Shown piece by piece: positions 25,700 through 34,641 of a DNA stretch of 64,000 nucleotides. How positions within the stretch are numbered: position 1 is the first letter of the stretch; every line of letters begins with the position of its first letter. The notes below the pieces were generated by a model. The model was not told the DNA's origin. It saw only the letters and a list, made by a program, of their open reading frames with translations, and did not search any database. The position numbers and the translations under genes were made by a program. The DNA is from Ktedonobacter sp. SOSP1-85 (lineage in GTDB: Bacteria; Chloroflexota; Ktedonobacteria; Ktedonobacterales; Ktedonobacteraceae): assembly GCF_016587415.1 (NCBI RefSeq), contig NZ_BNJI01000002.1, positions 1,984,001-2,048,000 of the forward strand. The letters run 5' to 3'.

Positions 25700-25892
25700 A
25701 GATGTCACCTCCAATAGGATGTATCTATAAAGATGATAACACACCAATCGTCTTGATCTGCCGCCTGAGTCCACCAGGGCATAAAAAAGCATACAAATGC
25801 ACATTATCACAATGGGTCGATCTTTCTTCGCGGGATAATGTACTTTATGGTCCTGGTGTGCTATTCTAAAAAAACTATGCAAAAGGATTTTT

Positions 25893-26498
25893 ATGCAGCC
25901 AGGGGAAACAATAAGTATGCACCGGAACGCGAAGCACCCTAAAATCGACCGCCGCGCCGAACTACTCAAAGTCTCACGAGAGATCATGGCCGAGAAAGGT
26001 TATGAAGCCACCACCGTTTCTGAAATTGTCGCCAAAGCGGGGGTAGCCCAGGGAACGTTTTACTGGTATTTCCCTTCTAAGGCATCTATTGTCAAGACCC
26101 TCACTATAGAGATGCAAAATGAGGTACAGACCGCTCTTCTGCGTGTGTTTACGGAGCCTCGTCCTATTGAGCAGAAGATTGAGAGGAGCATCGAAGAAAT
26201 ATTTGGCATTTTGAGTATGTATCGTGATGTACTTGCCCTGGCCCACCTCGTCGAATCGGCCTCAGAAAATGAACTCGTCTTCGAGCCGTATCACCGCTTG
26301 ATCTCCGAACTGCTTCGCTATGAACAGATGCAAGGGACAGTCAATAGTTCAATCAATCCCGATATCACCGCGACACTCATTGTAGGGGCGGTCTACTATG
26401 CCACGCTTCAGTGCTACCTCTACAATTCACCGATATCGACTGATCACTATATTGAAGAAACTGCGCAATTTGTCTGCCGAGCACTTGGAATAGATTGA
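25893..26498 (+). CDS. TetR-family transcriptional regulator
   Basis: The 201-residue TetR protein has an HTH at ~28-60 (TVSEIVAKAGVAQGTFYWYF) and a helical C-terminal domain. Two starts are possible (25893 after aaaggattttt, or 25917 after agggga). It lies ~200 bp ahead of the DUF6114-like gene on the same strand and is divergent from the GH25 gene, so it may regulate either side. Confidence 0.87.
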   Translation: MQPGETISMHRNAKHPKIDRRAELLKVSREIMAEKGYEATTVSEIVAKAGVAQGTFYWYFPSKASIVKTLTIEMQNEVQTALLRVFTEPRPIEQKIERSIEEIFGILSMYRDVLALAHLVESASENELVFEPYHRLISELLRYEQMQGTVNSSINPDITATLIVGAVYYATLQCYLYNSPISTDHYIEETAQFVCRALGID

Positions 26499-26614
26499 GG
26501 CGTCGCGTACAGGTGTGATCACGGCAAAGTTAAAATTCGCGCATTGGCGCGACCCACCCCTTATTGATCAAAACCTTGACCCCTTACCAGTTTTGCTATT
26601 TTTTTCTCATGTGC

Positions 26615-26643
26615 TTGACAAATGTAGTGCTATCTTTTATTTT
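26615..26643 (+). promoter_or_regulatory. Candidate promoter of the DUF6114-like gene
   Basis: A perfect -35 TTGACA at 26615-26620 is followed after 17 bp by tatttt. A repetitive stretch gattgatagtcagtcagt just downstream could hold a regulator site. Confidence 0.45.
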
Positions 26644-26711
26644 TGTATATAAGACCATTGATTGATAGTCAGTCAGTTTTTTCTCAGTGTAGAGAAAAGG
26701 AGGCACTCGCG

Positions 26712-27356
26712 ATGGCCAATCAAGACGACCCAACCATCGCTGTGGTTCAGGCGAATGACACCAATGCCGGGGGAGAAACGTCCGGCACAAAGATCTCCAC
26801 AGAACCAAAACACTGGTCTTGGAAACGCCTGTCAGCAGCACAACTGCGGTCGGCCTTACCCTTACGTCTTCCGCCACTTTCGCGCCCAGGGAAGAAGAAG
26901 ACGAAGCAGGAGGACAACTGGCGAGAATGGTCACGCTTCCGCCTCTGGCGCAGAACGCGTCCATTCTCGGGATCAATTCTCATCATACTCGCGGGGCTCC
27001 TGGTGCTCTGGGGTCCGATTGAACTGCTTCCGTTCGCGCTCTTACCGGGTAGTAATATTTGGGCCGGGTTGCTGGTGGGGGGCCTGCTCTTAGTCATGGG
27101 ATTAATCCAGTTACTGGTCCCTTCCAACGCACTTGTTACCGGATCAAGCGCCGTCGTACTTTCTCTCGTCTCACTCCCTGTCGCCGCTGGAGGCTTGGGC
27201 ATAGGCATGTTACTGGGTATCATAGGTGGCGCTATGGGTGTTGCCTGGCAGCCTGTTTCCCGGTCCCGGAACCGTTCGCCTCAAAGCATTCCGAATTATA
27301 AGCTTCCACGCAAGCTCCCAGCATGGATGAAGAAACCCTTTCCTCGCTCACATTAA
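26712..27356 (+). CDS. DUF6114-like membrane protein
   Basis: The 214-residue protein has a ~95-residue polar, basic cytoplasmic N-terminus, then hydrophobic helices (RPFSGSILIILAGLLVLWGP, GLLVGGLLLVMGLIQLLV, and a long Gly/Leu/Val-rich pair), ending in a basic tail. The first helix with its FSGS/LILAG/P pattern and the adjacency to two DUF6230-like genes match the DUF6114-DUF6230 pair known from actinobacteria, whose function is unknown. The start follows aaaaggaggc. Confidence 0.6.
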   Translation: MANQDDPTIAVVQANDTNAGGETSGTKISTEPKHWSWKRLSAAQLRSALPLRLPPLSRPGKKKTKQEDNWREWSRFRLWRRTRPFSGSILIILAGLLVLWGPIELLPFALLPGSNIWAGLLVGGLLLVMGLIQLLVPSNALVTGSSAVVLSLVSLPVAAGGLGIGMLLGIIGGAMGVAWQPVSRSRNRSPQSIPNYKLPRKLPAWMKKPFPRSH

Positions 27357-27406
27357 CCATATTGATCTCTAAACTCAACTTGTAGGATGTTCGTTGTAGT
27401 GCGGCA

Positions 27407-27498
27407 AGCCAGTTCTAGAAGGCATGGATGCCTTCCCCTGGCCAAGTGATCTGTGAGCCAGACAAAAGAGCCAGTTCTAGAAGGCATGGATGCCTTCC
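27407..27498. repeat. Two direct repeats each carrying a small hairpin
   Basis: The 30-bp unit beginning agccagttctagaaggcatg occurs at 27407-27436 and 27469-27498 (period 62 bp). Inside each unit gaaggcat-gg-atgccttc forms an 8-bp stem. They lie between the DUF6114-like and first DUF6230-like genes. Confidence 0.8.
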
Positions 27499-27574
27499 TC
27501 CTGCCGAATTGCCTGGTTCATAGACAAAACAAGACGACCGTTTGCTATTTTGTGGAAAGCGGGTGTGCAACCTT

Positions 27575-28189
27575 ATGGAACAGGAACCTTTCGCCGACGA
27601 AACCCCGACCAACCCGGATCTTCACGATGAAGAGCAGGAGCAACCTGAGCAGGAGCCAGCCATTGGCAGGGTCAACCGTACAGCATTTTGGATTGTAATG
27701 CTGGTCGCATTAACCTTCCTTAGCGGCATGACCGTTCTTATCTCCAGGGGCGCAGTAGCCATGGCGGCGGCGGTGCCGATCCCTGTGACGGTCAAGGCCT
27801 CAAGCATCAAGACCACGAGATTCCGCCTCTACCCGGGGATCTCCCAGGCCGATGGGAAATCTGCTGTTGCGGTCAACCAGCTCGATGGGACGCTCTCGGA
27901 CCTGGTGATCTCCAAGACGGTTTCCTTGCCGGTTGTCGGCAATATGACGATTACCTTGAAAGCGGGTCAGAATAATACGCCAGTCACCACGACTGGTCTG
28001 ACGACCGACCTGGCGGCTCTCTCCTCTGAGTCGGCGACGTTTGGGGGCCAGGCGGTAAGCAGCAATGCCAATGGCAATGCCTTCGAAATTGATGCCCAAA
28101 CCGTTACATTGAATAATATCAACATTAGCGCGCCGTACATGATCGCCAATAGTATGACCCTGCCAGGGTTGACACTCACGGTGAGTTAA
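27575..28189 (+). CDS. DUF6230-like secreted protein, first paralogue
   Basis: The 204-residue protein has a ~34-residue acidic cytoplasmic lead, one membrane helix (AFWIVMLVALTFLSGMTVLI) and a Ser/Thr/Asn-rich beta-type exterior of ~140 residues, without cysteines. The segments LDGTLSDLVISKTVSLP and VTLNNINISAPYMIANSMTL recur in the paralogue at 29371. The layout resembles the DUF6230 family next to DUF6114 genes; function is unknown. The ATG at 27575 has a weak ribosome site but matches the paralogue start exactly. Confidence 0.6.
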   Translation: MEQEPFADETPTNPDLHDEEQEQPEQEPAIGRVNRTAFWIVMLVALTFLSGMTVLISRGAVAMAAAVPIPVTVKASSIKTTRFRLYPGISQADGKSAVAVNQLDGTLSDLVISKTVSLPVVGNMTITLKAGQNNTPVTTTGLTTDLAALSSESATFGGQAVSSNANGNAFEIDAQTVTLNNINISAPYMIANSMTLPGLTLTVS

Positions 28190-28282
28190 AGCGGCTGCCA
28201 GCGTGATGCCTGTACATGGCGTATTCGTGCGTGTGCTGATAACCCAATCCTTTTACACACATAAGGGATACCCTGTACTCCA

Positions 28283-28307
28283 CCAGGGGGCCTGTATGGC
28301 CCCCTGG
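28283..28307 (+). terminator. Hairpin downstream of first DUF6230-like gene
   Basis: A perfect 10-bp GC-rich stem (ccagggggcc/ggccccctgg, loop tgtat) lies ~95 bp after the stop. T-rich sequence starts only ~25 bp later, so it may be a terminator or an RNA-stabilising loop. Confidence 0.5.
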
Positions 28308-28420
28308 CCCCTCATATTTACAATCCGTCAAATACTACTTTTTACTTATTTACTCTATTTTTTTCAGCGGTGCTGTTTCCACTTTGCGGAGGAGCAACAC
28401 TGCTCCCACCATAAAGGAGC

Positions 28421-29206
28421 GTGGACGACGTGTACTCTTTGCGACGTAACGTCATAAGGTTATGTATTCCCATTCTCTCCCTCGGTCTGATCGCGGGAAC
28501 CATACTCCTACTTATGCATCCTGTTGAGGCCTATGCGCATCCTTCACAATCGCAAGACCCCCTGAGTGCCTTCTCGTCATCTGGCATCAAAGTAAACTAT
28601 TCTTCAAATGGGGCATTCGCGGCTTTGGGCGACTATACCTTAGAGGCGACCGAAATCATTGGCACGAACGCGCACATGAATTCACTGCCTGACCCGCTTC
28701 ACCCCACGCTCACCTTTAGCGCGTCCACGATGACCGGGTTTAGCTTGAGCCATCCATTTTATGGTGTGAATCTGGTGCTCTCGTCGAATGGTTCGGTATC
28801 GGCGACTGGCGTGGCCATTAAAACGGGCCTTTTCCAGGATGTCAATACCGGGCTCAAAAGTTTCGCGAATAAAGCCGATTTGCTTATCCTGGCGGCTGGC
28901 GGTACCGTCCCAAGATTGGTGATGAAGAACGTGACATTAAAGGTGGATCGCTCCATTTATGCCAATACCTTTACCGTTACCAGTTTCCACATGGTGGTAT
29001 CCGCGACAACTCCCGCGCCACTGAAGGCGTCGCCACCCACGGATACGCCCTCACCCACGAAAACACCACCAACGAAGGGAACGCCATTCCCTACGGGGAC
29101 GCCATCGCTGCCTTTGCCTCTGCCGACGCTGACGCCTCCCTCCGTACCGACACCCACACCCACGCCTAAAAAGTGTCCGTGCCTGCTTCTTTGCTTGATA
29201 TGTTGA
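28421..29206 (+). CDS. Secreted Pro/Thr-linker protein with cysteine tail
   Basis: This protein of up to 261 residues uses a GTG start (28421, or more likely 28430 given aaaggag at 28412-28418). It has a signal or membrane helix (LCIPILSLGLIAGTILLLM), a ~150-residue beta-rich domain, a long proline/threonine linker (PTDTPSPTKTPPTKG...) and a very short hydrophobic tail KKCPCLLLCLIC with four cysteines. The beta domain shares with the neighbouring DUF6230-like proteins a final VTLKVDRSIYANTFTVTSFH strand pattern, so it may be a distant relative. The tail could be a lipid- or disulfide-linked anchor (inference). Confidence 0.6.
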   Translation: MDDVYSLRRNVIRLCIPILSLGLIAGTILLLMHPVEAYAHPSQSQDPLSAFSSSGIKVNYSSNGAFAALGDYTLEATEIIGTNAHMNSLPDPLHPTLTFSASTMTGFSLSHPFYGVNLVLSSNGSVSATGVAIKTGLFQDVNTGLKSFANKADLLILAAGGTVPRLVMKNVTLKVDRSIYANTFTVTSFHMVVSATTPAPLKASPPTDTPSPTKTPPTKGTPFPTGTPSLPLPLPTLTPPSVPTPTPTPKKCPCLLLCLIC

Positions 29207-29236
29207 GTCAACCTGAACACGCCTCTTGATTTTGCA

Positions 29237-29295
29237 TTCGGGGAGGGGAGTATGTGGGACTGCCAGAGGCAGTCCCACATACTCCCCTCCCCGAA
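29237..29295. terminator. Perfect 28-bp stem, 3-nt loop hairpin
   Basis: Positions 29237-29264 are the exact reverse complement of 29268-29295 with loop aga. It lies 30 bp after the cysteine-tail gene and ~75 bp before the second DUF6230-like gene. No T-run follows. The stem is much longer than usual for a terminator, so it could also be a mobile-repeat hairpin. Confidence 0.7.
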
Positions 29296-29370
29296 GCACC
29301 GAAGGCGTCAAGGGTGAACCTGAAGGGTCGGGTGATATACCAGGGCAAAAAAGGGGAGGGAGCCATAAAC

Positions 29371-30075
29371 ATGGAACAGAAACCTTTCGCTGACGAAAGC
29401 CTAAATAATGAAGGGCAGGAGGCAGTCATTGGCACGGTCAAGCCATCCATATTCTGGACTGTAATGCTGGTCGCATTGGCCCTCCTTGGAGGTATGATCG
29501 TTCTTATCTCCAAGGGCGCGCTTGCTATAACAGTGGCAGTGCCCATCCCTGTGACGCTCAAGGCGGCAAGCATCAAGACCACGAGCTTGCGCCTCTATCC
29601 GGGAATTACCCCAGTCGATACTAGTTCCCCTGCGGTCAACCAGCTCGATGGAACGCTTTCGGATTTGGTGATCTCCAAGGCGATTGCCTTGCCGATGATT
29701 GGCAATGTCACGGTGACCTTGAACGCGGGACAGAATACGCCAGTCACCACAACTGGTCTAACGACCGACCTGTCAGTTCTCTCCTCTGACGTGGCGACGT
29801 TCGAGGGCCAGGCAATATTCAACAATGCCAACGACAATGCCTTCGGATCCGATACCCAAACCATGACGTTAAACAATGTCACTATTAGCGCGCCATATGT
29901 GATTGCCAATAGGATGACTCTGCCCGGGTTGACGCTCTCTATTACTTTCCAGCGAGGTGGGCGACAACTGGCGCAAACACCTCCGCACTCTCTTCAAACA
30001 CGGAGATATACGGGATCCCATACATTTCTCGCCTTTCTTGGAGCGTTTCACTTATTTGATCAAGCGTACCTATGA
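29371..30075 (+). CDS. DUF6230-like protein, second paralogue with replaced C-terminus
   Basis: The start at 29371 (MEQKPFADES, after ggggaggga) matches the first paralogue. The membrane helix and the beta exterior are conserved through LTLPGLTLSI. The first paralogue ends one or two residues later; here the frame runs on for 40 residues that are simply antisense to an oxidoreductase remnant beginning at 29942. The extra tail is therefore an accident of a junction at ~29941, and the native protein was ~190 residues. Function unknown; it may still fold. Confidence 0.6.
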   Translation: MEQKPFADESLNNEGQEAVIGTVKPSIFWTVMLVALALLGGMIVLISKGALAITVAVPIPVTLKAASIKTTSLRLYPGITPVDTSSPAVNQLDGTLSDLVISKAIALPMIGNVTVTLNAGQNTPVTTTGLTTDLSVLSSDVATFEGQAIFNNANDNAFGSDTQTMTLNNVTISAPYVIANRMTLPGLTLSITFQRGGRQLAQTPPHSLQTRRYTGSHTFLAFLGAFHLFDQAYL

Positions 30076-30163
30076 GACAATGGGATATCGCAGGCACGTG
30101 CTCCTCTGTGGTTTGAAATCTTCCCGCAAGCTGCTGAAATGCTTGGGAACGGTCCTCTGCCAC
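29942..30163 (-). pseudogene. C-terminal remnant of an LLM-class oxidoreductase
   Basis: On the minus strand, ~70 residues with HVPAISHCLIGTLDQISETL and RREMYGIPYISVFEESAEVF match the last helix-strand units of F420-type luciferase-like oxidoreductases and end in a natural stop (29942). The N-terminal three quarters are missing. The fragment abuts the DUF6230-like gene exactly. Confidence 0.65.
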
Positions 30164-30341
30164 AACAATGGCGAAGAGAATGATATTGAGTTCTACTCAT
30201 TTGAGGTCCCCCTCTTGCTAAAGAAGAGAACTTCAAATAAAGCTAGACTTGAGTTCGCCCACTATTGGGTGGTTTTCCTCTTCCTATTCACGGTCCTCGT
30301 CTTGGGCAACCCTCTGTCATACTAAAACCAATCGCCTGGCC

Positions 30342-31133
30342 TTACCAATCCTGTAAAGGAGCCCGGTTATCGAGCCAGTTCCATTCAGTATCTTGCATAA
30401 AACGGACCAGTCCGTGCTCATAGGAAATATTCCATTCACGAAAGTTAGTGATGCATTCCCACAAAGCCTGGGCATTGGCAACAGACCCCTGTGTCAAAAG
30501 CTTCTCACACAGCTCAAGGAAGTTTTCAGGCTTCTCAGGCGCGTTCTCTACGGCTCGCATCAGCCACTTGTGGTAGGGATAAAGGATGCGGTTATATGCC
30601 AGCACTAAACGCGAGGCATAAAAGACCATCTCGCTGGTTGCGTGGGCCATCAGGTAGGTTGACTGTTTTTGCTCGGCTTCACCAACAAACCAGTTGAGCA
30701 TCTGGACCTGACTGTAGAAGGCCAGCATCTTTTCCTCACGCTCAGCCTCCTGGTAGACTGGTATTTGTTTCAGCAGATCATCTAACTCAGGGATATGCGA
30801 GAAAACTGCGAAAACATTGGTGAAAGCCGCCCGCGCTGGCTCGCTGCCCTTCTGTGCAACATCTCTCAAAAACTGCAGGTGAAAGAATTTCCCGTCGACG
30901 TATCCGCCAGGATAATCGCACATCTCTGTGTTGTAATACCAGCGCTGACCACTAGCTACACAACGGGCATATTCCTCATCGGTAGCAATAAACATAACAT
31001 CTACATCCGAGTTCTCTCCGCCCCAACCCTTGACCAGTGAGCCGCCGACCAGCAAGGCCAGGTAGCGTGGATCATCTTGAAATGTCTCTTTGAGGCGCTC
31101 GATAACGCGCAAATGGTGTGGTTGCAGGTACAA
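30342..31133 (-). CDS. Nucleotidyltransferase-fold protein
   Basis: The 263-residue protein has the polymerase-beta-type nucleotidyltransferase signature near its N-terminus: LLVGGSLVKGWGGENSDVDV (GS...DxD), which binds metal and NTP. A mostly helical C-terminal part follows, like aminoglycoside adenylyltransferases and similar small-molecule or protein AMP-transferases. It starts with TTG at 31133 after aaaggaacgc. The substrate cannot be told. It stands alone between mobile-element debris. Confidence 0.75.
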   Translation of the reverse strand: MYLQPHHLRVIERLKETFQDDPRYLALLVGGSLVKGWGGENSDVDVMFIATDEEYARCVASGQRWYYNTEMCDYPGGYVDGKFFHLQFLRDVAQKGSEPARAAFTNVFAVFSHIPELDDLLKQIPVYQEAEREEKMLAFYSQVQMLNWFVGEAEQKQSTYLMAHATSEMVFYASRLVLAYNRILYPYHKWLMRAVENAPEKPENFLELCEKLLTQGSVANAQALWECITNFREWNISYEHGLVRFMQDTEWNWLDNRAPLQDW

Positions 31134-31290
31134 TTCAGCGTTCCTTTCTCATCTATCCTCTTTGATGCAGTTGCCGGGTAGGACTCCTCTCACTTGTGGA
31201 GGGTTGGCCGGAAACCTTGAAATGTGAGTCGGCCATCTGGCAAACGGCAAGAATGAAATCACAAGCAGAGAGCCAGATGGATGTCTCCAG

Positions 31291-31619
31291 TGTATTTTGC
31301 CCCAATCTGGAGTGTCCAGTAGAGCTACATTAACTGGCGAAACTGGGAAGGGCTTGAAAAAATCAGGCTCTATTGGCAAGATATGTGCATGCAAACCCAC
31401 CCTATCCGACCCAATGGAGCCGTCGAAGCAATTTTGCCCCAATTGGCGTGTTCCGCAAGGGGAAAAATAGGGACGGGCAACATCGTCATTCATGATCGCA
31501 AGCGACAACGCTACCGTTGTAGGAGCTGTCACAAGACCTTTAGCCAGCGACGAGGAACCATGGTGGAAGGGCTGCGCAAGCCAACAGAATTGATCGTCAT
31601 TGTGGTGACACTTTGGTGA
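31291..31619 (+). pseudogene. Broken zinc-ribbon transposase N-terminus
   Basis: Plus-strand frames contain a CPNxxC-type segment twice (around 31300 and 31430), then KIGTGNIVIHDRKRQRYRCR and SCHKTFSQRRGTMVEGLRKP, matching the zinc-ribbon and HTH start of IS1-like transposases common in Chloroflexota. Stops and frame changes interrupt it and the DDE domain is missing. It is therefore an insertion-sequence remnant. Confidence 0.55.
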
Positions 31620-31837
31620 AGCAATCCAATCATCGACCGCTGGTTCGCCTTCGTCAGGGGCAATTGTGCTCAATCACCGGTTAGTGTGGCTCTATCCAAG
31701 GAATGAGATAGTGGTTTTACATAAGAAATGAGCAAAAGCGGCCTCAGGCCAGGGGCGAATCGTGTTTTTCCTGCCAGGTATACTACCTATCTATGATGAA
31801 AACAAGGGAACTTGAATAGTGACAGGGAGATGAAAAT

Positions 31838-32854
31838 ATGATCGAGTTTGGTATCACCCTCAGACCCGATCCACCACCAGAGCGTATTGTTGAGTTGATA
31901 TGTATGGCTGAGGCCCAGCACTTCTCCTATGGCTGGTTGTTTGATTCACATGTACTCTGGATGGACCCCTATCCTCTACTTGTATTGATGGCCGTGAATA
32001 CTGCTTCCTTGCGGTTAGGGACCTGCGTGACCAATCCCGGCACTCGTGATCCCAGCATCACGGCTAGCTCCTTCGCGACCTTACAGGCGATTTCAGGCGG
32101 TCGGATGATTATGGGCATTGGTCGCGGAGATAGCGCCTTGCGTGTTATGGGAAAGCAACCTGTATCGCTAACTGTCATGGAGAACGCTATTCAAGAGATA
32201 CGAACCCTTGTTTCGGGAGAGGCTACACATCTGAATGAGCAGGCTATCCAGCTAAAATGGGCGCGTAGCCGCCTGCCTATTTTTGTCGCTGCCTATGGAC
32301 CCAAAGCTTTACGCCTGGCGGGACGCGTGGGTGATGGGGTTGTCCTGCAATGTGCCGATCCCCATCTGATTAAATGGAGTCTGAATTTTGTGCGCGAGGG
32401 TTGTGAGGAGGCGGGACGTGATTGGTCACAATTCCATATTATGTGTGCCACGGCAGGCTATGTTTCGGATGACCTTGAGTATGCGCGTTCGCAGGTACGC
32501 TGGTTCCCCGCGCTTGTCTCCAACCACGTTATCGAGTTGCTCTCTCGCTATCCCGCCACTGACTTGCCAGCGGAATTGACCAGCTATGTACGTCAGCGTT
32601 CGAGCTACGATTACCAGAAGCATTGCCAGGTAGGGGCATCCCATGCCGAGTTTGTCACTGACGAGGTTGTTGATCGCTTTTGTGTGATTGGTACAGCGGA
32701 TCAGTGTCGCCAGCGTATCCGCGAACTGGCCGTTATTGGCGTCAACGAATTCAACCTCTACCTGATGGCCGAAGAGCAAGAGCGCCTGCTGGAAATCTAT
32801 GGTCGAGAAATTATTCCAGAGTTTTGCAATGTTCAGGTGAGGCCTCGCACCTAA
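31838..32854 (+). CDS. LLM-class F420-dependent oxidoreductase
   Basis: This 338-residue luciferase-like enzyme has MIEFGITLRPDPPPERI at strand 1, GWLFDSHVLWMDPYPLL, LRLGTCVTNPGTRDPSITAS, SGGRMIMGIGRGDSALRVMG in the cofactor-phosphate loop, and RLPIFVAAYGPKALRLAGRV at strand 7. These are typical of F420-dependent LLM enzymes. It stands alone after a good site (gggagatg). It is the second complete LLM gene in the window and is not closely similar to that at 7582. Confidence 0.87.
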   Translation: MIEFGITLRPDPPPERIVELICMAEAQHFSYGWLFDSHVLWMDPYPLLVLMAVNTASLRLGTCVTNPGTRDPSITASSFATLQAISGGRMIMGIGRGDSALRVMGKQPVSLTVMENAIQEIRTLVSGEATHLNEQAIQLKWARSRLPIFVAAYGPKALRLAGRVGDGVVLQCADPHLIKWSLNFVREGCEEAGRDWSQFHIMCATAGYVSDDLEYARSQVRWFPALVSNHVIELLSRYPATDLPAELTSYVRQRSSYDYQKHCQVGASHAEFVTDEVVDRFCVIGTADQCRQRIRELAVIGVNEFNLYLMAEEQERLLEIYGREIIPEFCNVQVRPRT

Positions 32855-33133
32855 AAAGTCTCTGTTGGGAAAGCAATAGATGGATGAGTTATAGCCTCAC
32901 ACCAGCCTTTCGCCCTCCCGTTTATGGCGCTCTTTGTACGAGCACGGCTCCGCTCGACTCTCAGTCGCTTTCTCGCTGCGCTGAATCAAATGGTGGTTGA
33001 GGCATTGCGCAGGGTGTTTCTCGAAGACCCGAAAAGATCTTGACCTTCCTGGTCTCGACGAAACGCAGATCGCAGCCCTCTTTGGCCTGAATGTGGAAAC
33101 CTACCAGGCAATCAAGCGTCGTTTTAAGAGATA
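32855..33133. other. Intergenic debris before tnpB element
   Basis: Frames such as FVRARLRSTLSRFLAALNQ (32935-32993) and KDLDLPGLDETQIAALFGLN (from ~33034) look like two pieces of one protein joined by a frameshift, but I do not recognise the family. They stop at the tnpB right end. Confidence 0.3.
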
Positions 33134-33150
33134 TTGTCAGTACCCTACGG

Positions 33151-34464
33151 CTAAAGCCGAGGGCTTGGAGTTGTGTCTGAACTCCACCGCAACTCAGCAT
33201 ACCTTTTCAGGCGTGCTGCTTTGGCTTCATCGTCCGACACATCAGGGCGTACTGACAAGAGGCCCGTTCCTATCCAGTCTTGCCGGATAAGAAGCGTTCG
33301 CATCGCAATATTCCTCGCGCCAACCAGATCGGCATGGAGCGTGTACTGACAATTCTGACAGACAAAGAGCAAGCCCTTGTGAGGGCGATTCTCTTTGCAG
33401 GTGTGCCCACATTGGGGGCAAGACTGCGAGGTATAGTTGGCATCCACCTTGATTGCCGTACTTTGATGCAAGAGCGCTTTATAGGCGATCATCGCGTGCA
33501 ACTCACCAAAAGCCCATTTGGAGAAGGTACGATTGGCTTTTCGCTGTTTGGCACTGGCTTGTTTGCCTTTCCGTCGTGTGGTCCGCTCTCGAATGTCTGT
33601 CAGATGCTCCAGTCCAATCAAGCTTTGAGAATAGTGGGTAACAATCCGTTTACTCACGACATGATTGGCGTTTGCTTTCAACCGTCTCTCTCGTCCACTG
33701 ATGGCGACGAGCCTTCTCGTCGCGGAACGAGTGCCTTTTTTTTGCAGACGCTTTCTCAATCGTGCGTAGTGGTGAGACCTGGTAATAGGAGAGATGTCAG
33801 CATGGAAGGTGCAATCGCCTTGCATCGTCGCCGTGACGGCAAGGTATCGCATCCCCACATCCACGCCAACGACTTGCTTGTGCGTTTCTGGGGTAGGATC
33901 AGCCGTCTCCACTTCCAGGGAGACGAGCAGGTAAAACTGCTTCTTGGGCTTGTCATACCAGAGTTTCGATGCACCTATCTCCGTACCACGCTGGATCAAT
34001 GCCACGTGCTTGTCATAGCCAGTATAGGGAACCTTGACCCGTCCCTCAAGAGTGAGAAGACTCACGTGCTGCTCTTTCTTGAACGTGTAGTCCTTCTTAT
34101 ACTGGTAGGTCAACGTGGGGGAGAGAAACGTAGGAGCCTTATCAAGCCCTTTGTACCGCTTTTTGGTGAGACCTGCCTTACGATGAGCAGCATTGTTCTT
34201 CACCTTTGTCCAGAGGGCTTTATACGAGGCTCCAACTTGGCGAGGAACAGAACAGGCCATTTGTGAGGGAAGGTGAAAACGGAGGCGAATCTCATCATAC
34301 GTGCCATCTTGCAGACGAACAGCATTACTCATCTTGCCATTCTCAAAGGCATATGTACTGACATAGTTGAGAGCATCACGATATGCCAGTTGTGTCTCAC
34401 GTAATGCCTTGAATTGCTCGGGTGTTGTATTCAATTTGAGTTTCGCTGTTAACACCGTTTTCAT
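33151..34464 (-). CDS. tnpB: TnpB, IS200/IS605-type RNA-guided nuclease
   Basis: The 437-residue TnpB has the RuvC residues in VVGVDVGMRYLAVTA (Asp), SLIGLEHLTDIRE (Glu) and LHADLVGARNI (Asp), and the zinc ribbon CPQCGHTC...CQNC before the last. The catalytic set is complete. It is nearly identical to the protein at 54531-55844, with scattered substitutions. The ATG is only a few bases after a strong promoter, so the mRNA has almost no leader. Confidence 0.9.
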   Translation of the reverse strand: MKTVLTAKLKLNTTPEQFKALRETQLAYRDALNYVSTYAFENGKMSNAVRLQDGTYDEIRLRFHLPSQMACSVPRQVGASYKALWTKVKNNAAHRKAGLTKKRYKGLDKAPTFLSPTLTYQYKKDYTFKKEQHVSLLTLEGRVKVPYTGYDKHVALIQRGTEIGASKLWYDKPKKQFYLLVSLEVETADPTPETHKQVVGVDVGMRYLAVTATMQGDCTFHADISPITRSHHYARLRKRLQKKGTRSATRRLVAISGRERRLKANANHVVSKRIVTHYSQSLIGLEHLTDIRERTTRRKGKQASAKQRKANRTFSKWAFGELHAMIAYKALLHQSTAIKVDANYTSQSCPQCGHTCKENRPHKGLLFVCQNCQYTLHADLVGARNIAMRTLLIRQDWIGTGLLSVRPDVSDDEAKAARLKRYAELRWSSDTTPSPRL

Positions 34465-34471
34465 ACTTTAG

Positions 34472-34501
34472 AGTATATCATGGTTTTCATCTACCTGTCA
34501 A
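34472..34501 (-). promoter_or_regulatory. tnpB promoter, copy 1
   Basis: Read on the minus strand: TTGACA, 18 bp, TATACT, 7 bp before the ATG. The second copy has TTGACA-18-TATAAT at the same place. Confidence 0.7.
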
Positions 34502-34641
34502 TAGAAAAGGAGCAGATGAAAAAGCTGTCTACGGTGTCTCTCACCCAAGCCACCGACAAAGGAACGCCGCATTCCTCCCCATGCCTGAAAGGGCAGGGGC
34601 ATCCTGCGGCGATTTCGGTGAAGAAAAAAGGAGAAAAAAGA

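Larger units (their letters stand above)
33134..34622 (-). mobile_element. IS200/IS605-type tnpB element, copy 1
   Basis: The boundaries come from comparison with the second copy (54374-55859). Shared sequence starts at ttcaccgaa on the left (minus strand) and ends at gccgtagggtactgac on the right. The left end has a long imperfect hairpin around 34561-34610. No tnpA gene is present. Confidence 0.75.
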
